A stretch of 8,142 nucleotides of DNA from Bryobacterales bacterium (GCA_003164075.1 PLRZ01000742.1:1090-9231); one strand, 5' to 3'; numbered from the stretch's first letter, positions 1-6,675 are shown. The notes: a model not told the origin generated them from the letters alone. Numbers and translations are program-made.

Positions 1-372
1 AAAGAGCACGAAGCTGCTAAGGCGCCGATCGATCGGATTCGTGTGGCGCCCAATACCGTGGCGTACGTAGAGAATCATAAGCTCGTAGTGGAGTTTGCGA
101 TCCCGGGCGCTCCAACAGAGACCATCGATGTGAAGATGCTGGAAGACAGTGTCTACCTGACAGCGCCGGCAAGAGAAATTGAATATGCCGCGGCGCTGGC
201 TTTGGGCTGGCCGGTTAAACCTGGCAAAGCCGAAGCAACCTATGAGCATGGCCTGCTCCGAATCGAGGTGCCCCTCAAAGATCCGATGGAGGGCGCGGTG
301 AAGGTCGTCATCAAATCAGGTGGCGCGCAAACGGTCATCGACTCTACGAAGGACAAAGCGCCGAAGCCATAG
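1..372 (+). CDS. Hsp20/alpha-crystallin family small heat-shock protein, 5' partial
   Basis: The reading frame is open from the first base of the window and ends at TAG 370-372, giving 123 visible codons; the true start lies upstream. A GTG at 43 could be read as a start, but it falls at the beginning of the conserved domain, so I do not think it is used. The visible protein is an alpha-crystallin domain: a VVEFAIPGA strand, an IDVKMLEDSVYLTA segment and the closing GLLRIEVPLKD strand, which corresponds to the family's A-x-x-x-n-GvL-x-I-x-lPK motif. Family members are ATP-independent holdase chaperones that bind unfolding proteins in the cytoplasm. After the domain comes a Lys/Ala-rich tail ending KDKAPKP, with no clear IxI oligomerisation motif. 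Family assignment is firm; the specific client or regulation cannot be read here. Confidence 0.85.
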   Translation, partial: KEHEAAKAPIDRIRVAPNTVAYVENHKLVVEFAIPGAPTETIDVKMLEDSVYLTAPAREIEYAAALALGWPVKPGKAEATYEHGLLRIEVPLKDPMEGAVKVVIKSGGAQTVIDSTKDKAPKP

Positions 373-403
373 GAGTGTGGCAGACGGAATAGTTGTTTGC
401 GAG

Positions 404-443
404 CGCGTCCGGCAGTTCACTACACTTCGACTGACCGGACGCG
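404..443 (+). terminator. Hairpin downstream of the Hsp20 gene, possible terminator
   Basis: CGCGTCCGG (404-412) pairs perfectly with CCGGACGCG (435-443). CAGT (413-416) pairs with ACTG (430-433) across one bulged A, leaving a 13-base loop. It starts about 32 bases after the Hsp20 stop codon. There is no T-run after the stem, so it is not a canonical intrinsic terminator. It could stall polymerase, protect the 3' end, or serve both convergent genes. Confidence 0.4.
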
Positions 444-464
444 GCCAGATGACACCGCGGGGGT

Positions 465-480
465 GCTCCGCACACGGAGC
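465..480 (+). terminator. Short GC hairpin, possible weak terminator
   Basis: GCTCCG (465-470) and CGGAGC (475-480) form a perfect 6-bp stem closed by a CACA loop. About ten bases later there is a T-rich but interrupted stretch (GTTCTGTGTTT). Together with the hairpin at 404-443 this could end Hsp20 transcription, but the T-tract is poor. Confidence 0.3.
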
Positions 481-627
481 CGTGACCGCTGTTCTGTGTT
501 TCGAAAGTCGTGACGAAAGCTTCGAAGCCTCCCGCCGACACCCGATGCGTACAATAAGGTGGGCCGGATCGATGGCAAAGTGACGTGAGGAGCGGGAATC
601 CAGTTCGATCTCCCGGTCGGACTTCTG

Positions 628-643
628 CCGGGTCGTCACCCGG
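628..643. repeat. Perfect hairpin CCGGGT-CGTC-ACCCGG between convergent genes
   Basis: A 6-bp perfect stem with a 4-base loop lies 76 bases past the stop of the CheB-like gene when read on the minus strand. There is no T-run on either side. It may be part of the 3' untranslated region of the CheB-like gene, or may have no function. Confidence 0.3.
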
Positions 644-718
644 AGGGTATCCCAGCTAGTCACGCTTAAGTTCTCTGGGAGGCCTGGTCGTTAGTGCGAC
701 GAACGCATATGGGCGTGC

Positions 719-1306
719 TCAAGACGCAGCGTGGGCAATTCTCATAATCTCTTGGGCGATACCTTCGGGGGAAAGAACGAAGTCGATACAGCCGCTTGCT
801 ATTGCGCTCTCAGGCATATCTGGTTGCGCCGCTGTGTCGAGTTTCTGCGCCATTGTGATGCCTCCTGCCTCCTTTATGCCGCACAGCGCCGCTGCCCCAT
901 CGCCATCATATCCGGAGACGATGACAGCGATGAGTTTGCCGCCCCAGTGCTTCGTTAGGGAACGCAGAAAAACCGTAATGACGTCGGGCCATCCCCTCGG
1001 CTTTGATATCGGTTTCAATCGGAACTCTCCAGCAAGAACGTGCAGATCACGCTGTTCTGGGATGACGAACACACGGTTGGGCTGAATGAGTAGTTTTTCC
1101 GTGATCAGTTCGACCGGCATCTTGGTGTAGCGCGGGAGAATTTCGTGAAGCAGGGTGGCCACGGTCCTCAGGTGATTAACGATGACAATAGCCACACCCA
1201 TATCGGCCGGCAGATGCTGTAGCAAACGGGTATAGGCGTCGAGGCCACCGGCAGAACCTCCCACGCAAACGACGGGAAAAGCTCTTGCAGCGCTCTTACC
1301 TTTCAT
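719..1306 (-). CDS. Stand-alone CheB-type protein-glutamate methylesterase domain
   Basis: The 195-residue product is a single CheB_methylest domain with no receiver domain in front. In chemotaxis CheB this domain removes methyl groups from, and deamidates, glutamate/glutamine side chains of chemoreceptors. The catalytic triad is present: Ser18 in VGGSAGG, His45 in VNHL, and Asp136 in SGYDGDGA (the family's L-S/T-G-x-x-x-D-G-x loop). The VFLRSL segment (residues 112-117) and the C-terminal MPESAIASGCIDFVL segment are also typical. The ATG at 1304-1306 is preceded by GGAG at a 9-base spacing. No chemoreceptor, CheR, CheA or CheW gene is visible, so it more likely serves an orphan regulatory role, or relatives are fused or elsewhere. 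Without a receiver domain it cannot be controlled by phosphorylation in the classical CheB way. Domain call is secure, substrate unknown. Confidence 0.88.
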   Translation of the reverse strand: MKGKSAARAFPVVCVGGSAGGLDAYTRLLQHLPADMGVAIVIVNHLRTVATLLHEILPRYTKMPVELITEKLLIQPNRVFVIPEQRDLHVLAGEFRLKPISKPRGWPDVITVFLRSLTKHWGGKLIAVIVSGYDGDGAAALCGIKEAGGITMAQKLDTAAQPDMPESAIASGCIDFVLSPEGIAQEIMRIAHAAS

Positions 1307-1365
1307 GGGCCATGACTCCGTTTCGGGTTCTCTCTAGTTCCAGTATTCAACATTCTACGGCGCGC

Positions 1366-1560
1366 TGGGCGGTTCTGTTTTAGGCAATCTGGAATTGTGT
1401 TCGTTTCTATCTGGATTTGCGAACCATGATCTATCCAACGTGAATCCGGGTCCGGATTCCACCTCTTTCGACATGCGCAGATCAGCGCTTCGAAGTTCAT
1501 TTCCAGTCCGAAAGACTGGCTGAAGAGCACCCAAATCCCACGACGAATGCGTCGCCATCT
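1366..1560 (+). pseudogene. Degraded N-terminal coding remnant of the baeRF-like gene
   Basis: Members of the eRF1-like bacterial family that I recall start with a short leader followed by a V-V-S-x-YLD-R strand motif. Upstream of the intact frame the pieces appear out of register. One frame reads RQSGIVFVS (1382-1408). Another reads YLDLRT (1408-1425), in the same frame as the downstream ORF but separated from it by TGA at 1441-1443 and closed upstream by TAG at 1381-1383. After that stop the downstream frame is open and reads RFEVHFQSERLAEEHP, leading without interruption into the ORF below. At least one frameshift near 1408 and the stop codon (or more shifts around it) are needed to make one protein. 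No ATG suits an intact start. This is inference from family memory; sequencing or assembly error is an alternative. Confidence 0.45.
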
Positions 1561-2562
1561 GTGCGCCAGTTGCCAAACACAACAGGCGCGCGCGGTCGAC
1601 CCATAGAGCGTCACAGCTTTGATCGAGACGGAGAGCGAATTGTTGCTTATGTCGCAGCCCAACTCGACCCAGCGGCAAAGGGGTCGCCATATTCGCCTGT
1701 TGGGGCACGCAAGAATTCTTTTGAGGCAATCCAATTAAGCACCCCTATCAGCGATAACCGCGTCTATGCTACCAACCAGCCTCATCTGTATCACCTGGCA
1801 CATCTCGATGGACGATATCCTCGGTATGCCGCGGTGCTTACGAGCATGAACACGGCGCGTATCTTCGTCTTCGGGCTTGACCACGTAATCGCAGCGGAGG
1901 AGGTGAATGGTAAAAAAGTTCATCGAGTCAAGGTGGGTGGATGGTCGCAGACCCGCTACCAGCGGCGTGTGGGAAACGCGCACCTGGAGCACACCAAAGA
2001 CGTCATTGAACGCCTGGCTCAGATTGTCCGCAAAGACAAAATAACCCACATCATCCTCGCGGGAGATTCGGTCGTGACCCCGCTCCTGGAAGATCAACTG
2101 CCTCGGGATTTGGTGTCCATGGTGCAGGTAATCAAACTCGATATTCACGCCTCCGAACAGTACGTCCTGACCGCCACACTAGCAAAGCTACAAGGGCAGG
2201 AAGCCAGTACTGGCGCGGAAAAGGTGGAGCGACTGATGCGGCAATACCGCGGTCGCGGATTAGCCGTAGCCGGGCCGCTGGAGACGCTTGAGGCACTGGC
2301 TAGGGGACAAGTGGAAGAACTGCTTATCAGCGGCGGGCTCGAGAAGGGCCATCCCCGGCCGGAGGAGGTGCAAGCCATTCTCGCGCCGGAGATTCCCGAT
2401 TCAGAGGGGGGAACGAAGAGCGAAGAGCCAACGCAAGCGTCCGTGCCCGATCTGCTGGTGACCAAAGCCAAGCAAACCGGCGCAAGGGTGACGTTTATTG
2501 AAGACACGGCTTTGCTCGAATCGATCGGTGGAGTTGGCGGGTTCCTTCGGTGGCGCGAGTAA
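1561..2562 (+). CDS. baeRF (bacterial eRF1-like, Vms1/ANKZF1-type) protein, damaged N-terminus
   Basis: The visible frame encodes 333 residues from a GTG at 1561, but that start is only the first one available after the damaged region. The conserved core runs PHLYHLAHLDGRYPRYAAVL (residues 74-93), an ARIFVFGLDHV strand, then the loop GGWSQTRYQRR (126-136). A helix follows (HLEHTKDVIERLAQIV), then ITHIILAGDSVV and a C-terminal L7Ae-like part (VEELLISGG near 251-259, then DLLVTKAKQTGARVTFIED). GGWSQ occupies the place of the GGQ of eRF1 and the GGxxQ of Vms1/VLRF1. By homology the gene may act on peptidyl-tRNA or stalled ribosomes, but function in bacteria is inferred. Residues 42-53 do not fit the family and make sense in another frame (see findings). 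The stop lies 29 bases before the next gene's ATG, so the two are probably cotranscribed. Confidence 0.75.
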   Translation: MRQLPNTTGARGRPIERHSFDRDGERIVAYVAAQLDPAAKGSPYSPVGARKNSFEAIQLSTPISDNRVYATNQPHLYHLAHLDGRYPRYAAVLTSMNTARIFVFGLDHVIAAEEVNGKKVHRVKVGGWSQTRYQRRVGNAHLEHTKDVIERLAQIVRKDKITHIILAGDSVVTPLLEDQLPRDLVSMVQVIKLDIHASEQYVLTATLAKLQGQEASTGAEKVERLMRQYRGRGLAVAGPLETLEALARGQVEELLISGGLEKGHPRPEEVQAILAPEIPDSEGGTKSEEPTQASVPDLLVTKAKQTGARVTFIEDTALLESIGGVGGFLRWRE

Positions 2563-2591
2563 AACGGCCATTGCTTTGCTTGTCGAGAAGC

Positions 2592-2828
2592 ATGTCCAAG
2601 ATCACTGAAGCTACCCGCGATCATATCGCCGACGAGAACTTCGCATTCCCCGACGAACGCAAAGAACCCATCCATGACGCTGCTCACGTGCGCAACGCGA
2701 TCGCCCGCTTCAAGCAGGTGCAAGGGGTGACGGATGCGGAACGCGATGCCGCCTGGAAACGGATCCAATCCGCCGCGAAGAAACACAACGTAGAGTTGAA
2801 TGAGCGAGACTGGCGCGAACTCAGCTAA
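2592..2828 (+). CDS. Small DUF6582-like protein
   Basis: A 78-residue acidic/basic mixed protein starts at ATG 2592. It resembles the DUF6582 type of small proteins, with FAFPDERKEPIHDAAHVRNAIARF (residues 17-40) followed by GVTDAERDAAWKRIQSAAKKHNVEL. This is a short helical fold with an Asp/His pair before the first helix. An in-frame GTG at 2550, overlapping the previous gene's end by 13 bases, would add 14 residues (MARVKRPLLCLSRS) that do not look conserved, so I chose the ATG. A GAGAAG lies immediately before the ATG, too close to be an ideal ribosome site, which leaves the start a little uncertain. Function is unknown. Its position 29 bases behind the baeRF gene suggests cotranscription and perhaps a shared stress role. 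No signal peptide or membrane segment. Confidence 0.7.
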   Translation: MSKITEATRDHIADENFAFPDERKEPIHDAAHVRNAIARFKQVQGVTDAERDAAWKRIQSAAKKHNVELNERDWRELS

Positions 2829-2871
2829 TCCGCAGTTGCTCCTGACTTTGGCGAAGGACCTCGGTCTGTCG

Positions 2872-2886
2872 AAAAGCGCACTGCGC
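2872..2886 (-). terminator. Possible short intrinsic terminator after the NodT-type gene
   Basis: Read on the minus strand, GCGC-AGT-GCGC is followed directly by TTTTC, five bases after the stop codon of the outer-membrane lipoprotein gene. The stem is only 4 bp, which is weak for an intrinsic terminator, but its position at the end of the operon and the T-run fit. The 62-base gap between the convergent genes (2829-2890) holds nothing else I can name. Confidence 0.35.
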
Positions 2887-2890
2887 CCGC

Positions 2891-4420
2891 TCAATGTTGC
2901 AAGTCGCGGGGAGAGGGCAGCTGTGACGCGTCCCATCCGCCGCCGAGGGCTTTGACTAACTGAACGCTCGCCGTCATCTGCTGCATCCGGAGGTTGGTTG
3001 CCGTCCGCTGATTGGCCAAAAGAGCCGTCTGCGCAGCGAGCGAAGTGAGGTAATCGTCCAGGCCTGCTTGGTAGCGGTCACGGGTGAGTGCCAAGTAGTG
3101 CTGCGACGATTCCACGGCGGCGTTCTGCTCTTGAAGTTCCTGCGAGAGGACTCGCAGTGTCGACAGACCATCTTCCACTTCTTGAAAGGCTGCGAGCACT
3201 GTCTGTCGGTAGTTGGCAACGGTGCCCTGGTAGATCGCCTGGGCTTGGGCGTTGACGGCTTTGCGTTTCCCGCCGTCAAAGAGTGTTTGGGCGAGTGTCG
3301 AACCCACGGCCCAAACGAGGCTTGGCCCCGACAACAGGCTCCCCAGGGACGTACTCCCAGCGCCAGCCGAAGCGCCCAAGGCGATGGTCGGAAAATACGC
3401 AGCTCGCGCCACACCGATCTGCGCATTCGCCTCAGCAACGCGGCGTTCGGCGGCGGCGACGTCGGGTCGGCGTTCGAGTAGCTGCGATGGAACGCCAGTT
3501 GGAATTGTCATGGTCTTCGCGGCCAGCGCTGTCGGCGCCATGGAAAACGAGGATGGCAGTTTGCCGAGGAGCATCGCGATGGCGTGTTCGAGTTGTGCGC
3601 GAAGAATCCCGATGTCAGTGGCCTGTGCGCGCGCGAGGTCGAGTTGAGTTACGGACAACTCAATGTCCTGACCGGAGGCGAGGCCCGTGTCGACTTGGGT
3701 CCGTGTCAACTGGACCGACTCCCCATCCGCGAGCACGGCCGCGTCCAATAGGCGCTTCTGCTCATCCAGGAAGCGAAGCTGGAAATAGTCGGCTGCCACT
3801 TCCGCCTGAACCGTCAGGCGCGCGCTTTCGAAGTCGCCGAGGGTGGCTTGCGCTTCATAAGAGCTGGCCTTGACGGAGTTGCGAACGCGACCCCAAAGAT
3901 CCACCTCCCAGGAAGCGTCAAAGGGCAACGAATACTCCGTCCTCGTGAAGGCACCCGGCGACGAACCCGACTCCGTCAACACGGAAGATTGCCGCGCCCG
4001 AGTGACAGAAGGGCCGGCGGTTATTAATGGGAAATACTGGGAACGAACCTGTTTCACCACGGATCGAGCGGCCAGGAAATTAGCGAGCGCCGCAGCGATG
4101 CTCTGGTTGAAGACCGTCGCCTGTTCCTCGAGGGTATTCAATTCGGGCTCCTGGAACACCTCCCACCACTTGCCGCGAATCAGGTTATCGCGAGGGTCCG
4201 CTGTTTTCCAGACTCCACGTTCGTCGATCTGAACCGAATCCGGCTCTGTAACTGATTTCGGGGGCAGTTCCTTAAAAGCCGGGGGCGTCTGGACTACGGG
4301 CGGCTGATAGTGTGGGGCCAGCGTGCATCCGGCCAACATAAACATGCCGGCGAGGGGCGATGCCAGTTTCCGGTTAACCGTAACGAGCAGGCTAAATATG
4401 ACGTCGAATGACTTGTTCAT
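2891..4420 (-). CDS. NodT/TolC-family outer-membrane efflux lipoprotein
   Basis: The 509-residue protein is the outer-membrane channel of a tripartite export system: a trimer forms a barrel in the outer membrane and a helical tunnel across the periplasm. From ATG 4418-4420 the signal peptide runs to the lipobox LAGC, making Cys32 the lipidated residue of the mature protein. Two OEP repeats follow, roughly residues 85-285 and 310-495. Hallmark stretches are FDASWEVDLWGRVR (167-180), LLERRPDVAAAERRV (314-328) with NAQIGVARAAYFP behind it, and the C-terminal VKALGGGW (489-496). A longer frame reaches back to 4576, but it would overlap the permease's end and place non-signal sequence before the lipobox, so I reject it. 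No strong ribosome site is seen before 4420. It lies 82 bases after the permease stop in the same direction, so it is probably the last gene of the exporter operon. The upstream insertion probably reduces its expression. Confidence 0.9.
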   Translation of the reverse strand: MNKSFDVIFSLLVTVNRKLASPLAGMFMLAGCTLAPHYQPPVVQTPPAFKELPPKSVTEPDSVQIDERGVWKTADPRDNLIRGKWWEVFQEPELNTLEEQATVFNQSIAAALANFLAARSVVKQVRSQYFPLITAGPSVTRARQSSVLTESGSSPGAFTRTEYSLPFDASWEVDLWGRVRNSVKASSYEAQATLGDFESARLTVQAEVAADYFQLRFLDEQKRLLDAAVLADGESVQLTRTQVDTGLASGQDIELSVTQLDLARAQATDIGILRAQLEHAIAMLLGKLPSSFSMAPTALAAKTMTIPTGVPSQLLERRPDVAAAERRVAEANAQIGVARAAYFPTIALGASAGAGSTSLGSLLSGPSLVWAVGSTLAQTLFDGGKRKAVNAQAQAIYQGTVANYRQTVLAAFQEVEDGLSTLRVLSQELQEQNAAVESSQHYLALTRDRYQAGLDDYLTSLAAQTALLANQRTATNLRMQQMTASVQLVKALGGGWDASQLPSPRDLQH

Positions 4421-4502
4421 AGTATTGCCCAGTTTCGCCCAGTAGACGCTCCGCTTCGGTCCTGCCCCGTTCCATGCACCTTCGTCACAGCGCCCGCACC
4501 CG

Positions 4503-5077
4503 CTATCCCCTAAAGATGTCGAACGGTTCGATTGTAAGAACCTTTCGTATGCCCACATAGCTTGATATTGCGGCAATGACGATCACCATCACAAAAGCGA
4601 GCGCCAGATTCCAATAGGTGATCATCGCCGCATAATTCGGTAACCGGGCGCGCGAGACAGCAATCACCAGCGTCACCAGGCCAATGCCCAGGCCGTAGCC
4701 AACCAGCGCCGTAAAGGTGGCCATGAAGAGGATCATGTACACCAACTCATGACCCTTCGCGCCGATGGCCTTGAGGGCGCCAAACTTGTCCAGATTCTCT
4801 AAAATGAATGTATAAAAGGTCTGGCCGGAGATTGACAGGCCGACAATAAAACTGATGGCCGTCATCATGAGAATGGTAGTGCCGATGCTGGTCTGATAGA
4901 CGTAGAAATCGGTGATCTTCGATTTGAACTCCTCCTTGGTCATGGCTACATAACCCAACTCCGCCACCTGTTTCTTGATGCTCGCAACAGCCGCATCGTT
5001 CTTCGCCTGCAACAGCACGTAGGAGATCGTGAAACGCGTAGTCGGGAGGTATTGAATGGCACGGTAGTACGTTGTAT
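4503..5077 (-). pseudogene. C-terminal half of an FtsX-family (DevC/MacB-like) ABC permease, split by an IS
   Basis: This fragment carries the rest of the periplasmic domain (TTYYRAIQYLPTTRFTISYVLLQAK onward) and the FtsX domain with three membrane segments: TTILMMTAISFIVGLSISG, ELVYMILFMATFTALVGYGLGIGLVTLVIAV and YWNLALAFVMVIVIAAISSYVGI. It ends at TAG 4503-4505 after EPFDIFRG. The conserved LDKFGALKAIGAKGHELVYMI coupling stretch between the first and second of these segments, which in this family contacts the ATPase, is present. Any start codon for it would lie inside the insertion sequence (the open frame reaches 5132), so it is most likely not made as a functional protein. Five bases (TGTAT, 5073-5077) duplicate the other side of the insertion. 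Joined to the fragment at 6886-7458 it forms one continuous 380-residue permease. Confidence 0.9.
5073..5077. repeat. Left copy of the 5-bp target-site duplication TGTAT
   Basis: TGTAT directly precedes the left end of the insertion sequence and is repeated exactly at 6886-6890 directly after its right end. Removing one copy with the element restores the permease reading frame, which confirms that these five bases are the duplicated target. Confidence 0.92.
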
Positions 5078-5092
5078 CCTGGATTATGCACA
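5078..5092 (+). repeat. Left terminal inverted repeat of the IS
   Basis: CCTGGATTATGCACA is the exact inverse complement of 6871-6885. The match stops immediately after these 15 bases (GCG inward on the left, CGG inward on the right). It is the presumed transposase binding and cleavage site. Confidence 0.92.
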
Positions 5093-5128
5093 GCGCCTGA
5101 GTCGGCACTGCCCGTCTGAGGCGTGATG

Positions 5129-5220
5129 CCATTTGGGACCCTCTGAGAATCCTGCGTTAAAACAGTAGGTCCGCGGAGTTCGCAGCTTCGCGGACCGATT
5201 CTCAGAAGCCACCCAAATGG
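5129..5220 (+). promoter_or_regulatory. Long multi-segment hairpin enclosing the transposase start codon
   Basis: Three inverted-repeat pairs are nested in register. CCATTTGGG (5129-5137) pairs with CCCAAATGG (5212-5220), TCTGAGAATC (5142-5151) with GATTCTCAGA (5197-5206), and GGTCCGCG (5168-5175) with CGCGGACC (5189-5196). All 27 base pairs are perfect. The transposase ATG (5217-5219) lies within the outermost 3' arm, and the region where its ribosome site must be (5203-5212) is also mostly paired or enclosed. A transcript entering from outside would contain both arms and be translationally masked. A transcript starting inside, after about 5152, would lack the two outer 5' arms. Such fold-back control against read-through is known for other IS elements (IS10, IS50). 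Here the role is inferred from geometry. Confidence 0.7.
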
Positions 5221-6671
5221 TTAACGAACAAGAACAGAATAGCGACCGAAGGCCCTCCGAGCAAGGGGTACGTGATGTTATTCCGGAACCCAATAAAATC
5301 AATGCTTCCACGCCGTATGACTTCAACGGCAAGAATCTGACTCCCTACGGCGGGCTACTGCCGGTGATCACCATGCTGGAGAAACTCGGATTCCAGTCCC
5401 TGGTGGAACAGACGGTGACCTCGAAACGGATTCCCCGTGCCATGGACCTGTACCGTTTCGTGCTGGGTATCGTGCTCGGCCTCTACATCGGCTTTGCGCG
5501 GCTGAACCAATTGCGTTTCATCGCCCGCGACCCGATCCTGACGGGCATTCTCAAAGTCACCAAGTTGCCGGTGCAGTCCACCTTCTGGAGATTCGTCAAC
5601 GCGCTGCATTGCAATGTAGCCCGGCAGATGCTGGTCATCATGCGGACCATGCGCGAACGAGTCTGGGCTGCGGCCAACGTGAAACTCGAGGTCGTCACCA
5701 TCGACACCGACACGACGGTGCACACGCTGTATGGTCAACAAATGGGCGGACGCAAAGGCTACAACCCGAAGAACAAAGGCAAGAAGAGCTATCAACCAAT
5801 TCTGACATTCCTCGCCGAGACGCGAGAATACGTGTGGGGCGAATTGCGCAATGGAGACCGCCCTACCGGCAAACAGATCCACGATCATCTGCGGAATGTC
5901 CGAGCGGCGCTGCCGCCCAGCGTGAAGCAGGTCTATGGCCGGGCAGATTCGGGCTTTTACTGCCGGGAAGCCGTCGAAGCGTATGAAGGAATTGACGCCC
6001 GGTTTGTGATTTGTGCACGCAAGACGACCCGGTTGGTCGAAGAACTACGCCAAGCCCAGTGGAAACCTTCGCCCAGGACCGATGCCGACGCGGAATGCGA
6101 ATTCCGTTACCAGCCAGACGGATGGAGCAAGCCGTATCGGTTCGTGGCCCTACGCAAGCAAAAGCCACGCGAAGAACTGGAAGCCGAGGAAACCGAACAA
6201 TACCAGCTGTTCGAAACCAGCCAGTACAAGTACCGAGTCTTCGTGACCGACATGAGCGATCCGATCTATTTTGTGGCCTGGTTTTACGGCCAGCGCGGTG
6301 GCGCCGAAAACCTGATCAAAGAGGCAAACAACGATGCCGGGCTGGCGGCGCATCCGTCCAGCCGCTTTGATGTGAACGGCAATCACTTCCAACTGGCCAT
6401 GCTGGCGTACAACCTGAACTGCTGGCTGATGCTGTTCAACCGCGAGCCGCACGCAGACGCCACTGAACTGAGACACACGACACTGGCGACCGCGCGACTT
6501 CGGTTCCTGTTCGTGGCCGCCAAGATCTGGCGCCACGCCGGCCGCACTGGGGTGAGCTACAGCGATCACTACGAGGAGAAGAGCGTGTTCGAACGGTTGA
6601 TGGATCGTTTGCGAAAGATTGCGCCGCGCGCCGGGGGATACGCCCCAGTGATGCTGCCGGCCCTGCGCTGA
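5217..6671 (+). CDS. IS1380-family DDE transposase
   Basis: The 484-residue protein is full length for the family and uninterrupted. It catalyses cut-and-paste or related movement of the surrounding element by DNA strand cleavage and transfer at the terminal repeats. The RNase H-like core is recognisable. The first acidic residue is in VVTIDTDTT (D163 or D165), followed by the YGQQMGGRKGYNPKNKGKKSYQP block (172-194). The second Asp is in GRADSGFY (D244), and the Glu is in the YGQRGGAENLIKEANND block (E364), a Y-x2-R-x3-E-like signature. Between them is an insertion region (about 265-345) rich in charged residues. A helical N-terminal region (about 40-150) probably binds DNA. The ATG at 5217 is the first start in frame after the leader hairpin and has only a weak AGAAG upstream. 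Confidence 0.93.
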   Translation: MVNEQEQNSDRRPSEQGVRDVIPEPNKINASTPYDFNGKNLTPYGGLLPVITMLEKLGFQSLVEQTVTSKRIPRAMDLYRFVLGIVLGLYIGFARLNQLRFIARDPILTGILKVTKLPVQSTFWRFVNALHCNVARQMLVIMRTMRERVWAAANVKLEVVTIDTDTTVHTLYGQQMGGRKGYNPKNKGKKSYQPILTFLAETREYVWGELRNGDRPTGKQIHDHLRNVRAALPPSVKQVYGRADSGFYCREAVEAYEGIDARFVICARKTTRLVEELRQAQWKPSPRTDADAECEFRYQPDGWSKPYRFVALRKQKPREELEAEETEQYQLFETSQYKYRVFVTDMSDPIYFVAWFYGQRGGAENLIKEANNDAGLAAHPSSRFDVNGNHFQLAMLAYNLNCWLMLFNREPHADATELRHTTLATARLRFLFVAAKIWRHAGRTGVSYSDHYEEKSVFERLMDRLRKIAPRAGGYAPVMLPALR

Positions 6672-6675
6672 ACAG

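Larger units (their letters stand above)
373..718. other. 346-base intergenic region with several hairpins, no supported gene
   Basis: This gap separates the end of the Hsp20 gene (+) from the end of the CheB-like gene (-). The genes are convergent, so terminators are expected rather than promoters. It contains hairpins at 404-443, 465-480 and 628-643. Short open frames exist on both strands but overlap each other, show no recognisable motif and have unremarkable composition. I see no tRNA or other recognisable RNA. Confidence 0.5.

Noticed and set aside
1303..1734. Two long minus-strand open frames between the CheB-like gene and the baeRF gene
   Set aside because: They overlap each other and the coding remnant on the opposite strand, show no motif, and look like shadows of the baeRF coding sequence.
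2145..2936. 263-codon minus-strand open frame opposite the baeRF and DUF6582 genes
   Set aside because: Its Ser/Pro/Arg-rich composition is typical of antisense reading of a GC-rich gene, while the plus-strand frames have clear family motifs.
4421..4576. N-terminal extension of the NodT-type lipoprotein
   Set aside because: It would put 52 extra residues before a good lipoprotein signal peptide and overlap the permease's 3' end. The start at 4420 gives a normal signal and lipobox.
5083..5088. Outward-facing CATAAT in both IS ends (also 6875-6880) as a promoter for flanking genes
   Set aside because: It resembles a -10 box, but no -35-like hexamer lies at 16-18 bases on either side, so I cannot support an outward promoter.
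5133..5162. TTGGGA (5133-5138) with TTAAAA (5157-5162) as the transposase promoter
   Set aside because: The spacing is 18 bases but the -10 matches the consensus poorly (3 of 6). It would suit the proposed leader control but is too weak to annotate.
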